Origin: Bacteroidales bacterium
Lineage (GTDB): Bacteria; Bacteroidota; Bacteroidia; Bacteroidales; F082
DNA: 64,000 nucleotides
Assembly: GCA_015491905.1 (NCBI GenBank)
Contig: WGGC01000169.1
Location: 1-64,000, forward strand
Direction: 5' to 3'
Shown here one piece after another: positions 18,719-29,600 of the stretch. Under the pieces are notes generated by a model. It searched no databases, was not told the origin of the DNA, and saw nothing but the letters and a program-made list of their open reading frames with translations. The stretch's first letter is position 1. Every line of letters starts with the position of its first letter. A program made the position numbers and the translations under genes.

Positions 18719-21178
18719 ATGTGGACGATATTTAAAAAAGAAATCATTAGTTTTTCAACTTCCCTTACCGGTTTTCTGGTATTCGGAATTTTTGTTCTAA
18801 CTACGGGTTTACTTTTATGGGTATTTCCTACCGGAATAAATATTCCTGATAATGGATATGCTAATTTAAACGGATTATTCATAATTTCCCCTTTTCTATT
18901 TTTATTTTTGGTTCCTGCGGTAAGTATGAAAAGTTTTTCTGATGAATATCGCATAGGCACCATTGAACTACTGCTAACACGTCCTATCAGCGAAAGAAAA
19001 ATTATTTTTGGTAAATATCTGGCCATAATATCGCTCATAATTTTATCACTGATTCCTACGCTTATTTATTATTTATCTGTTTATCTTCTTTCCTACCCAA
19101 TTGGAAATATTGATAATGGAAGTATTTGGGGATCTTATGCAGGGTTATTATTTTTAGGAGCTGTTTTTGCCTCCATAGGAATTTTCTCTTCATCCATAAC
19201 TCAAAATCAAATTATTGCCTTTTTACTCGCCATTATAATAAGTGCATTTTTATATTTAGGTTTTCAGCTGATAGCCCCTTTATCCGGGAATTTAGCTTTT
19301 ACTATTGATTATTGTGGCATTGCCTATCATTATCAATCTATTAGCCGAGGTGTAATTGACATAAGAGACATCATATATTTTCTGACTTTAATTTGGTTCT
19401 TTCTGTTTCTTACAAAAATCAAAATACTCAGAATCAGGGGTAAGAAAAAAATTAAGCATTTTATTAAGGGAAATTCAGGTATTCAAATTATATTGGGATT
19501 AATTTTTATTTTATTTATAAATTGGATTTTTTTCAATATTTATTTACGTATCGACCTTACTTCTGATATGCGATTCACTTTATCAACTGCTACTAAGAAA
19601 ACATTAAATACATTAAAAAAAACCGTTACTTTTAATGTTTATCTTAAGGGAGAAGATTTGCCCGCCGGATTCAAAAGACTTCAAAGGGAAACAAAAGAAA
19701 TGCTTGAGGAGTTTCAGGCATTCAATTCAAAAATACATTTTCGGTTTATTAATCCATCTGGTACAACAAACACCAGAGAAAAAGCCAAATTATATCAATA
19801 TCTCACCAAACATGGCTTAAACCCTACTAATTTACAGGTAAAAACAAAAGAAGGGCTACAACAGAAAATTATTTTCCCCGGAATTTTGGCCTTTTCCGGA
19901 AACAAAACTATTCCAATTCATCTTTTAAATAATGAAATAGGCATCCCCCCTGAGCAAGTGCTAAATCATTCAGTTGAGAATATCGAATATCAACTAACCA
20001 AAGCCTTATATATGCTTTCACTTAAAAGAAAGCCTACAGTTGCCTTTTTAAAAGGTCAAAAAGAAATTTCCGGAGCTTACATTGCTGATTTCAAAAACAG
20101 TTTGAAGAGAGATTTTCATGTTATTGACATTAATATAAGTTCACAACCTGAAAAAACGTTATTACAAAAGGACAAGAAATCAGGAAAAATTGTTCCCACA
20201 ATAAAAACTCTAATTATTGCCAAACCAACAAAACCCTTTAACGAGCAAGATAAATTTGCCATAGACCAGTACATTATGTATGGAGGGAAAATTTTATGGC
20301 TTATAGATCCGGTTTTAGCGAGTATGGACAGCATAAAAAACAGTGATGCCACAGTCTCTATAGATATGAATCTGGGAATACAAGAACTACTCTTTCATTA
20401 TGGGGTACGTTTAAACAAAGATCTCATTCTTGATTTAAATGCAACAAGTATACCTGTTAAAACCGGAGAAATTGAAGGAAGATCACAAATATCATTACTT
20501 CCATGGTATTATTTCCCTTTAATCTCTTCAGAGAGTAAAAACCCTGTTGTTAAAAACATTAATAGTATTCAGCTACAATTTGTTAGCAGTATGGATACTC
20601 TACCGGTAAAAGGTGTAAAAAAAACAATTCTTCTTAAAACATCCCCTTATGTGGCAACAGAAAAAGCACCTGGAATTATAAGTTTATCAATTTTAGGAAA
20701 AAAACCAAAACCAGGCTTTTTTAGAGGCCCTGCAAAAAATGTAGCTGTTTTATTGGAGGGGCATTTTTCTTCAGACTTTAACAACCGCATAACTCCAAAA
20801 AGTATTGCAATTTTTCCATTTAAAAAAGTTAGTACATTTACAAAAATGATTATTGTTTCTGACGGAGACATTATTAGGAATCAACTACAAATTCCAGGTA
20901 AAGAACCACTACCTCTTGGCTATGATCAATATACTGGAATAAGTTATGGCAACAAGCAGTTTCTTTTAAATGCCATTGAGTACCTTTCTCAAAGTTCAGA
21001 TCTTATAACCCTCCGAAACCGGGTCTTAAAACTAAGAATGCTTGATAAAGTAAAATTAAATGCCCACTTACTTCAATGGCAGCTAATTAATGTTGTAATT
21101 CCGATTTTGATATTAATAATCATACAATTATCATTTTATTTCATCAGAAAGAAAAAATACAATAATAAAAACCTTTAA
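18719..21178 (+). CDS. Fused GldF-GldG gliding-motility-type ABC transporter permease/auxiliary protein
   Basis: N-terminus like GldF (SDEYRIGTIELLLTRPISERKIIFGKY); C-terminus like GldG (RIDLTSDMRFTLSTATKKTLNTLKKTVTFNVYLKGEDLPAGFKRLQRETKEMLEEF) with one C-terminal TM. Confidence 0.9.
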   Translation: MWTIFKKEIISFSTSLTGFLVFGIFVLTTGLLLWVFPTGINIPDNGYANLNGLFIISPFLFLFLVPAVSMKSFSDEYRIGTIELLLTRPISERKIIFGKYLAIISLIILSLIPTLIYYLSVYLLSYPIGNIDNGSIWGSYAGLLFLGAVFASIGIFSSSITQNQIIAFLLAIIISAFLYLGFQLIAPLSGNLAFTIDYCGIAYHYQSISRGVIDIRDIIYFLTLIWFFLFLTKIKILRIRGKKKIKHFIKGNSGIQIILGLIFILFINWIFFNIYLRIDLTSDMRFTLSTATKKTLNTLKKTVTFNVYLKGEDLPAGFKRLQRETKEMLEEFQAFNSKIHFRFINPSGTTNTREKAKLYQYLTKHGLNPTNLQVKTKEGLQQKIIFPGILAFSGNKTIPIHLLNNEIGIPPEQVLNHSVENIEYQLTKALYMLSLKRKPTVAFLKGQKEISGAYIADFKNSLKRDFHVIDINISSQPEKTLLQKDKKSGKIVPTIKTLIIAKPTKPFNEQDKFAIDQYIMYGGKILWLIDPVLASMDSIKNSDATVSIDMNLGIQELLFHYGVRLNKDLILDLNATSIPVKTGEIEGRSQISLLPWYYFPLISSESKNPVVKNINSIQLQFVSSMDTLPVKGVKKTILLKTSPYVATEKAPGIISLSILGKKPKPGFFRGPAKNVAVLLEGHFSSDFNNRITPKSIAIFPFKKVSTFTKMIIVSDGDIIRNQLQIPGKEPLPLGYDQYTGISYGNKQFLLNAIEYLSQSSDLITLRNRVLKLRMLDKVKLNAHLLQWQLINVVIPILILIIIQLSFYFIRKKKYNNKNL

Positions 21179-21185
21179 CTTTATA

Positions 21186-23249
21186 TTATTCCAATAATCC
21201 CTTAAAGTATTTATAAAGTACTACTTGAGACCTAACATGCGGTTCACCCGGACGTGGTTTTTTATACTTATTAACAGGGATACTATTTATAATACGGGCT
21301 TTCACATTATCTTTCAATTGAGTTTGCAACATAAACATCAATTCATTTTGAATATCTTTATCATAAACAGGGCAAGCAACTTCAAAGCGATGATCAAAAT
21401 TACGTATCATCATATCTGCAGAAGAGATAAAATAATCAGGATTACCTTCATTAGCAAACACAAAAATTCTGGAGTGCTCAAGGTATCTGTCCACATGACC
21501 AATAATCGAAATATTTTCACTAAAACCCTTTATTCCAGGTACGAGAACGCAAATACCACGACAAATAATCTTAATTTTAATACCAGCTCTTGAGGCGGAC
21601 ACCAACTTATTAATAATTTGTTTATCTACCAGATTATTTAATTTAATAATTATCCAGGCTTCTTTACCCTTTTTTACATTTCGTATTTCTCTGTTTATCA
21701 ATTTTATTAGTTGATCTCTCAACATATATGGCGCAACAAGTAAATGTCTAAATGTAGGCGGTGTATAAGGAGATTCAAAAAGATGAAATAACATATCAAC
21801 TTCTTTTGCTATTGACTGATTGGCAGTAAACAAAGCATCATCAGCATAAACCCTGGCTGTAGATTCGTTAAAATTACCAGTGCTCACATTAGTATAATAA
21901 ACATTTTTACCATCTTCTTTTCTACGGATAAGCAATAATTTAGCATGCACTTTGTAACCAGGTAAAGTTTTAATAATATTAACCCCTTCTTCCCTAAGCC
22001 TTTCAGTCCAGTATAAATTAGCTTTTTCATCAAAACGAGCCTGCACCTCCAGGAAAACCGTAACATATTTACCATTTCTTGCTGCATTAATCAAAGCATT
22101 TATAACATTAGAATCACGTGCGGCCCTGTAAAAAGTCATTTTAATGGCTTCCACTTTAGGATCCAAAGATGATTCGCGAAGTAAATCGATTAAGAAATGA
22201 AATGAGTGATAAGGATAATGGAGCATAATATCTTTTTCACGAATCAGTTCTATTAAAAGTTTATTGTGATTCTTCACTATAGGATGTTGCAAAGGGTTTT
22301 GTGGAGGAAACAATAAGTTCTTTTTTCCCATATCAGGAAAAGACATGAAATCTCTAAAGTTATGATAACGCCCTCCACCTCTAAGGCTGTCATCTTCAGA
22401 AATTTTTAATTTTTTCAGCAGATATTCAAGTAATGACTGAGGCATATTATTGTCGTAAACAAAACGAACCGGTAATCCTTTTTTTCTTTTCTTCAAACTT
22501 TCATTCAGCAGTTCATAAAAGCTTTTTGATATGTCATTGTCAATATCCAATTCCGCATCTCGCGTTATTTTAATTGTAAAAGCTTCAAAGGTATCATATC
22601 CGAAATTTTTAAATATATCTGCCAAACCATGGCGAATAACATCATCAAGCATCATTACGAACTTCTTATTACCTTCTTCAGGAAGCAGTAAAAATCTCGA
22701 CAAGTCTTCAGTAGGAACCATTAGTAAAGCATAATCAGTATTTTTTATACCTCTGGAATCTTCTAACACAATAATTAAATAAATAAATTTATCTCTTAAG
22801 GTTTCTGGATTTTTAAAATTTTTAAGTAAAATTGGAAACAACTGTGGTCTGACTTCTTCATTAAAATATTTACTAACATATTCGCTTTGTTTTTCTGATA
22901 TTTCCTTTTCATCAACAAAAAAAATGTTATTCTTTTTTAGTTCTTCTTTTATTTCATAAAATGTAATATTAAATCTCTTTTCTTGTTCTCCAACCTCCTT
23001 ATCAATTTCTTTTAAAATGTGTTTTGGTTTAAAACCATATTCCTGATCTGTAGCAACTTTAACATTCATCATACGTCGTAACGTAGCCACCCTGACACGG
23101 AAAAACTCATCTCTATTATTTGAAAAAATACCCAGAAAACGTAATCTTTCTATTAATGGTGTTTTTTTATCAGTTGCTTCCTGCAATACACGTTCGTTGA
23201 AATGCAACCATGAAATTTCCCTATTTATAATATTTTTTTGTACAATCAT
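21186..23249 (-). CDS. ppk1: Polyphosphate kinase 1
   Basis: REISWLHFNERVLQEA, LRFLGIFSNNRDEFFRVRVATLRR, TFYRAARDSNVINALINAARNGKYVTVFLEVQARFDE, KVHAKLLLIRR. Confidence 0.97.
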   Translation of the reverse strand: MIVQKNIINREISWLHFNERVLQEATDKKTPLIERLRFLGIFSNNRDEFFRVRVATLRRMMNVKVATDQEYGFKPKHILKEIDKEVGEQEKRFNITFYEIKEELKKNNIFFVDEKEISEKQSEYVSKYFNEEVRPQLFPILLKNFKNPETLRDKFIYLIIVLEDSRGIKNTDYALLMVPTEDLSRFLLLPEEGNKKFVMMLDDVIRHGLADIFKNFGYDTFEAFTIKITRDAELDIDNDISKSFYELLNESLKKRKKGLPVRFVYDNNMPQSLLEYLLKKLKISEDDSLRGGGRYHNFRDFMSFPDMGKKNLLFPPQNPLQHPIVKNHNKLLIELIREKDIMLHYPYHSFHFLIDLLRESSLDPKVEAIKMTFYRAARDSNVINALINAARNGKYVTVFLEVQARFDEKANLYWTERLREEGVNIIKTLPGYKVHAKLLLIRRKEDGKNVYYTNVSTGNFNESTARVYADDALFTANQSIAKEVDMLFHLFESPYTPPTFRHLLVAPYMLRDQLIKLINREIRNVKKGKEAWIIIKLNNLVDKQIINKLVSASRAGIKIKIICRGICVLVPGIKGFSENISIIGHVDRYLEHSRIFVFANEGNPDYFISSADMMIRNFDHRFEVACPVYDKDIQNELMFMLQTQLKDNVKARIINSIPVNKYKKPRPGEPHVRSQVVLYKYFKGLLE

Positions 23250-23364
23250 ATAATTATCTTTTTAACTAACAGTAAGAAGGCCTGCCATTTCAACAAAAAT
23301 AAAACAAAAATTGTCCGATATAGCAGTTAGAATTAACAAACTCACCGATTAAATAAATATCTAA

Positions 23365-26300
23365 TCAAAAAGTTTCCACATAAATATCTTGATTTAAGTA
23401 AACCAATTTTTTTTCAATTTTATCATATCCCATGTCAAGAAAAATAGTAGCATAATTTTCAAGTTGCTTGTAATGCTCTTTTCTTTTCTCACCGGTTTTA
23501 TAATCAATAATAACCAGCTTATTATTAATCATGACAACCCTGTCAGGGCGAAAAATTTTATTCGTATTAAAGTCAAAAATTTCAGATTCATTTTTTATAT
23601 GTAACCCTTTCTGATAATAAGCAGCAATATCAGGGTGTTCTAAAGTTTTTTTAATTTTAATTATTAAATCAGGTACCTCAATTTTATCTACAAGTCCTTT
23701 CAGTAAATATAAATTTACAACATTTTCAACATCGTCTATTGTGTTGATTTCAGATAACATTTCATGAACCACCTCTCCATAAAGGCGTGGAGAATCGGCT
23801 GTAAGAGATTCTATTTTATGGTTTTCTACAGGTGCAATTATAAGATGATTATACCATAAATCAGAAGGTATTTTAGATTCTGTATCAGTAAAAACCTCTT
23901 TTTGTTGTTTTATAGCAGATGATAATTCAGGAAACTTTCCAAAGTCATACTGCAGCTTTTCATCGCTCCATATACTTTTTCGTTTAAGAAACTCTTTTAG
24001 AAGGCCAAAGAACTTATCTCCCTTCTTCTTTTTATAACTAAGAATATATAATGCATCTACAGGACGGGTAAAAGCAACATATATTAAATTAAAAAAGTCG
24101 AGAAATGTTTTGGATTTTTCATAGTTATAAATTTCTCCCATCCCAACTTTATCCAGGGCAGAAGATATTTTTAACAAGCCTCTAGAAAAATTATTTAATT
24201 CCGGAATATCCAGCTCTACCCATAAATCTTCTTTAGTAAATTTATTGTTAAAATTATATAAATCAGCAATTACAGTTCCGAATTTCAAACCTTTAGCTTT
24301 ATGAGCCGTCATAACTTGTACGGCATCCAAACCTTCAGGCAAAACAATACTCAACCCTGACTTTTTTTCTTCCCACAGTAATAAAAAATTTTCCAATCCA
24401 TGATAAACATTTTTTTTATCATGAACAAAATCCAGAAAAAAACGAAAGAATAAATTCTCCTGGTAATTTATTAATAAATAACGCGCGACAGCCACAACCA
24501 TTTCATATACAGAAAAAGTTTCCAGATGTTTTGGATCAGGTAATGAGTTAAGAATATTTTCCTTAAACCATATTAGCGGGTTTTCTTTTTCTTTAGCTAC
24601 ATCAAACAATGAATAAAATAATGATTCATCCTGTTGAATTTGGGCATAGGCAACAATAAACTCCGACAATGCCAACTTATCATTTTTATTCGATATTAAC
24701 TTTAAAAAACTAATTAGAATCCTTACAGAAGGTGATGCACTTAATTTTAAAGAATCGGCAGAAACCACCGGAATCCCATTCTGCAGCAAAAATGCCGCCA
24801 CAGAAGCCCCCTCTTTATTACCTCTTGTTAAGATACAGATATTTTTTAACGGGTAATTTTTTTTCTGCAACTCTTCTATAATTTCTTTCACAGCGTTTTG
24901 ACGCTCTTTATCAATTGAAGTTTCTGTTACATCTTTAATTCGTACTGAAACCAGGCCATTTTCTTTGTTGTTGGTTTCCGGAACAACCTGTTCATGATTT
25001 TCATATACTTTACTAAAATTTTCTCCCAGATTAATTTTTGTTTGTGAAAAGAAATCATTATTAAAGTTAATTATATTCTCTCTGGAACGGTAATTAATAT
25101 TTAAACTTTCTTCTTTGTAATTAGCGATTAACGCTGTTTCAATTTGTTCTTCCTGAGGGGTTTCAGGATTGGGATATACTCTTGGCAGATGTGTAAATAA
25201 CTCAACCTCTCCATTTCTAAAACGGTAAATGGCTTGTTTGGCATCTCCAACAACCATATTAAAATTTCCATTTCCCAACGACTCATTGATTAAAGGCAAA
25301 AGATTTTTCCATTGTAATACTGAGGTATCCTGAAATTCATCAATTAAATAATGACGATAACGCAAACCAATTCTTTCATAAATAAAAGGAATTGGTTGTC
25401 CTGCAATTTCCTGATGAATACGTTTATTAAACTCTGAAATGTGAACTTGTTGTGTTTCCTCTATAAATATTTGAAGCAAGGTTTTTATTTCAGTAATTAG
25501 TGCCCATTCAAAAATTTTATCATAAATAAGTTTACGTATAATGTATTTTTTAGATAACGTTGCAATCTTGAGAACTATGTCCGACAGATAAGGAGAAATA
25601 CTATCAATAGAGGATTTAGAACTTTCATCTAATGATTTACCATACCATATGTCATCATTAATTGCTTTTTTAACATAAGAATTTGGAGATAAGTCATTTA
25701 TAATGTTATTAAATTTCCAATTTTTTATTTTTAACAGATACCCTCCAACACCCTGTACTCCATGATAAAAACTTTTTATGTCAATTGCATTTTTTTCAAT
25801 TATATCAACTCCATCTGAAGCCACACTAACTAATTCATTTTTAATATTCCTAAGACTTTCGGCAATAGTATAAATAACTTTCAGAAGCTCATCTGAAGTA
25901 TGTTTGGTAAGTTCACCTCCATGGAGAATAATGTCTTCGCTAAATTGTTTTTTTATAAACTCTGTCAGATTTTTAGTCAAATCATAACTTTTTTCTTCAT
26001 CAATTTTTTTCAAAACAAAGCGTGTGATGATTTCTGTAAACGCTTTATCCTTACCAATTTTACCGTAAATATTTTCAATAATAAAAGGAATAATATCATC
26101 ATCATCAAGAATAACATCAAATCCCTGTGGTAATTTTAAATCGTTGGAAAAAGTTCTAACAATTTGATGTACAAAAGAGTCGATAGTGCTAATACCAAAA
26201 TCATCATATCTGTGAATAATCAGGCTGCGAAGTTTCAATGCATTTTTAGATAGTAATTCTTTAGAAAGTCCCAATTCAACTATTAACAATCGGATAATTT

Positions 26301-26505
26301 CGTGGTTATAATCATTATCAGATAAAAGATTAAGCACCTCTAAAACCCTTGATTTCATTTCATTGGCAGCCTTATTAGTAAAAGTTATCGCCAATACGCT
26401 ATGAAACAGAGAAGGATTTTTCAAAGTAATTTTCAGGTATTCCTTCACCAGAGTTGTTGTCTTTCCTGATCCGGCAGAAGATTTATAAACCAGAAAATTT
26501 CGCAT
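23365..26505 (-). CDS. UvrD-family helicase-exonuclease (AddA/RecB-like) with C-terminal PD-(D/E)XK nuclease
   Basis: SSAGSGKTTTLVKEYL Walker A, ITFTNKAANEMKSRV, DEFQDTSVLQWKNLLPL, GDAKQAIYRFRNGE, VMTAHKAKGLKF, nuclease VIIDYKTGEKRKEHYKQLENYA. Confidence 0.93.
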   Translation of the reverse strand: MRNFLVYKSSAGSGKTTTLVKEYLKITLKNPSLFHSVLAITFTNKAANEMKSRVLEVLNLLSDNDYNHEIIRLLIVELGLSKELLSKNALKLRSLIIHRYDDFGISTIDSFVHQIVRTFSNDLKLPQGFDVILDDDDIIPFIIENIYGKIGKDKAFTEIITRFVLKKIDEEKSYDLTKNLTEFIKKQFSEDIILHGGELTKHTSDELLKVIYTIAESLRNIKNELVSVASDGVDIIEKNAIDIKSFYHGVQGVGGYLLKIKNWKFNNIINDLSPNSYVKKAINDDIWYGKSLDESSKSSIDSISPYLSDIVLKIATLSKKYIIRKLIYDKIFEWALITEIKTLLQIFIEETQQVHISEFNKRIHQEIAGQPIPFIYERIGLRYRHYLIDEFQDTSVLQWKNLLPLINESLGNGNFNMVVGDAKQAIYRFRNGEVELFTHLPRVYPNPETPQEEQIETALIANYKEESLNINYRSRENIINFNNDFFSQTKINLGENFSKVYENHEQVVPETNNKENGLVSVRIKDVTETSIDKERQNAVKEIIEELQKKNYPLKNICILTRGNKEGASVAAFLLQNGIPVVSADSLKLSASPSVRILISFLKLISNKNDKLALSEFIVAYAQIQQDESLFYSLFDVAKEKENPLIWFKENILNSLPDPKHLETFSVYEMVVAVARYLLINYQENLFFRFFLDFVHDKKNVYHGLENFLLLWEEKKSGLSIVLPEGLDAVQVMTAHKAKGLKFGTVIADLYNFNNKFTKEDLWVELDIPELNNFSRGLLKISSALDKVGMGEIYNYEKSKTFLDFFNLIYVAFTRPVDALYILSYKKKKGDKFFGLLKEFLKRKSIWSDEKLQYDFGKFPELSSAIKQQKEVFTDTESKIPSDLWYNHLIIAPVENHKIESLTADSPRLYGEVVHEMLSEINTIDDVENVVNLYLLKGLVDKIEVPDLIIKIKKTLEHPDIAAYYQKGLHIKNESEIFDFNTNKIFRPDRVVMINNKLVIIDYKTGEKRKEHYKQLENYATIFLDMGYDKIEKKLVYLNQDIYVETF

Positions 26506-26628
26506 TATAATTTTTTTAATTGGTTTGATTACAAATATTAATGAAAAGAAGTAGGTTATTTTTTACTAAAATAATAATTTTATCAATGGATACCCAGTAT
26601 TAATAATAATTAATACAAACAAACATTA

Positions 26629-29600
26629 TTATTTATTCTTTTTTACTGATTTATGTTTTTTCTTTTTTCGTTTACCAAATATTTCGGCGATATTGTTAAA
26701 AGATTTCTGGAAAGCAATACCCACTCCTTGTGTATATGGAGAAATTTTATCATAATTATTATAATAATACCATGAATTAACATTAGAGTGATTGAAAGCC
26801 TTAAGCATCCAGGTTCCGTCTTTTGTAAGTTTATATCCTATATCAACATCACCGACAAGATTTGATGCAGAGCGTTTTTGACGATCATAAGACATGCCGA
26901 AATTTCCATTAATTACAAGTCTTTCATCAAAAAGTTGAGTGGATAAAGCAACATCAAACTCTTCCTTAGTAAGTCTGGATCCGGGATTATAACTTAAGCC
27001 CACATCAAGATTCTGACTAAAACTGGATAGTAACCCGCTAAGTTGATTAGTCAATATATTATAATAAGATGATGTTAAATTAACATTAGAACGATTATTC
27101 GGGACAAATGATTTTAGCACTAGTAGAGAAATCATTTCCTGGTTCATTAGCGCCTGGTTTGTGGTATCTAATTGGGCATATGCCATTCTTTGGAGGTCAG
27201 GATCCAGATCTGGAAATTTAATCTGAAATTTCATTTGTGGGTTAAGCAAATCTTTTGTTAAAACTACATAGCAATCAACATTAACTCTGTTTCTATAGTT
27301 TGATGTAGTGTCGATAGTAACACCTAAAGTGCTTAAATCAGCTTTTACTTTATAAAGACCTCTTAAATTGACAGTTGCTTTATAAGGATCCCCCGTCCAT
27401 GAAATTCGTCCTCCCTTAACCAGAGAAAAATGTTTTTTAATAAAATCTGCAAGAGTTAAGTCAAACGACCCCTTATCCACTATATAGTCTCCTGCCAAAC
27501 TCACATTACCGGCAGAATTTACCGAAAGATTTAAACCACCTTGCCCTTGTGATTGAATATTACCTAACCCATATGGAAGAAAAATTGTTAATAATGCATT
27601 AGGGTTAACATTCATATTGATATTAATTTCATATTGACTAGGTGGCGGTTTAGGGATATTTAGTACTGTTACTTTTTTCCTGTGTTTCTTTATTTTTAGT
27701 GGAGGCTTTACAAAACTTATAAATTTTTTATCTGATATTTCACCCGTATAATCTAAGGGCAATATAACTGAAGTTCCGGCATCTGTACTGGCATTTATAT
27801 TAAGATTAATATTATCAACAGGCCCGGTGATAAATATATTACCAGAGGCAATCGCAGTACCATAATAAACATCTCCTGGTTTCCTTTGTGTATTAAAAAA
27901 CAATAATCGTTTTGTATTAACCGAAACATCAAAGGCAGTATTTTTAAAACCAGGGAAAAGTAATTTTCCTGAAACATTAGCTATATTACCTAAGGTATCT
28001 CTTAAAATAAAATTACCAAAATCAACATCATTTTTATTTAAGGTGAACCTTGCTTTTGGTATAAAATATTTAGTATTTAAATAATTCACTTTCAACGAGG
28101 TACTATCTAGAGTAATGTAACCCCTAAACTCAGGCTTTGTAATCAATCCAAACAAATGTATTTTACCACTTGCTTTCCCATTCAATTCTGTAACATATTC
28201 TCTAACAAATGAATTAATACCATTTATTTTAATAGTATTTAAGGATATGTTTAAATCTAGTTGACTTGTATCCCGGTAAGGGAAGTAAAAACCATCCATC
28301 CCAAATATTTTTTTATTTTCTCCATTTACATTTTTTATGACTTGTGATTTAATAAATGCTGAATTATTTACATTATCCCAGGTACTTAACAAATATGCAG
28401 TTCCCATTCCTGTTTTATTAAACGACAACCCCTTAATGGTTAAATTTCCAACTCTTGAAAGAGTTTTACCGGTTTTTGTCATATTTAGGTAACCGTTAAT
28501 AATACCATCCAAATCGAAGCCAGCATAATGCCAAACCATATCCAAATTTGATAAATTCCAATTTGAAAAAACTATTTCCAATGAATCTCCCGATTTTTCA
28601 GGGATTTTTCCTTTGATATCAACTAAAGAATTACCGCCATGAATAGTGAAATTTTTAAATTCCCATCCTGTAGGAGATAAAAACATTCTATTCTTAGGGT
28701 TTATCCACCATAAGGTATCGTTTACAAACACTCTGGTTTTAGAAAATTTTAGTAACTCTGAATTCTTTTTCAAAGAAAAAACACCATCAATTTCTCCAAT
28801 ATTTTTCTTTTTAGACTTTAAATTATCCCAGTCAAAAGCAAAACGAAGGGAGTCAGTAAAAACTTTTAATTTAAAAGCTAAGCTGTCGAGGCCGAAAACT
28901 GATTTATCTTTTTTGGTACTATCCTTTAAAATCAAGTGAGAGATATTTAATCCTAATTTTAAAGAATCCGGTTTACCATTTGCTGAAATAAGGTTATTAC
29001 GAAATTCTATACCCTGATATTTTATTAAATTAGAATTAAACCTTGCTTTAATAGAAGGCTTATAGAAATTCATTTGTGCTTCCAACATAGTGTTAGGACT
29101 AATGTTAAGTCCTTTGATAAACTGCTCTCCAATAATTTCAGGTTCCCATAACTGAACATTTAATGCTAAATTTTTTGATTTTAATTTATTTGTTACTCCA
29201 AAATAAGGAACCCCTTTATAAAAAGAATGTAATAATTTCTGAATAGAAAAACTTATATCGCCAAAATCAAAATCTCCTGTCATTTGCACATTTAAAAGAT
29301 CTGAAATCAAGTTCCAATGCTGTCTATTTGAAGTACCTGATTTTTTTACAATTAAAGTTTTTACAGGATAATTTATAGTATCAAAAATAAGATGAGTATT
29401 TCTTAATGAAAGACTGCCAATAAGAGATTGTAAATCCATACCCTTAAATGTGAAAGTTCCTTCAGAAACAATATGAAATTTCTTTTCTTTCCAAATTCCT
29501 AAAGACGCAAAGTCAGCTTTATTTATCTTCAGCTTATAATTAAAAGAAGGAACCTTATTTAATTTTGTTATGCCATTAATTAGTACTTTAAGGTTAGGAT

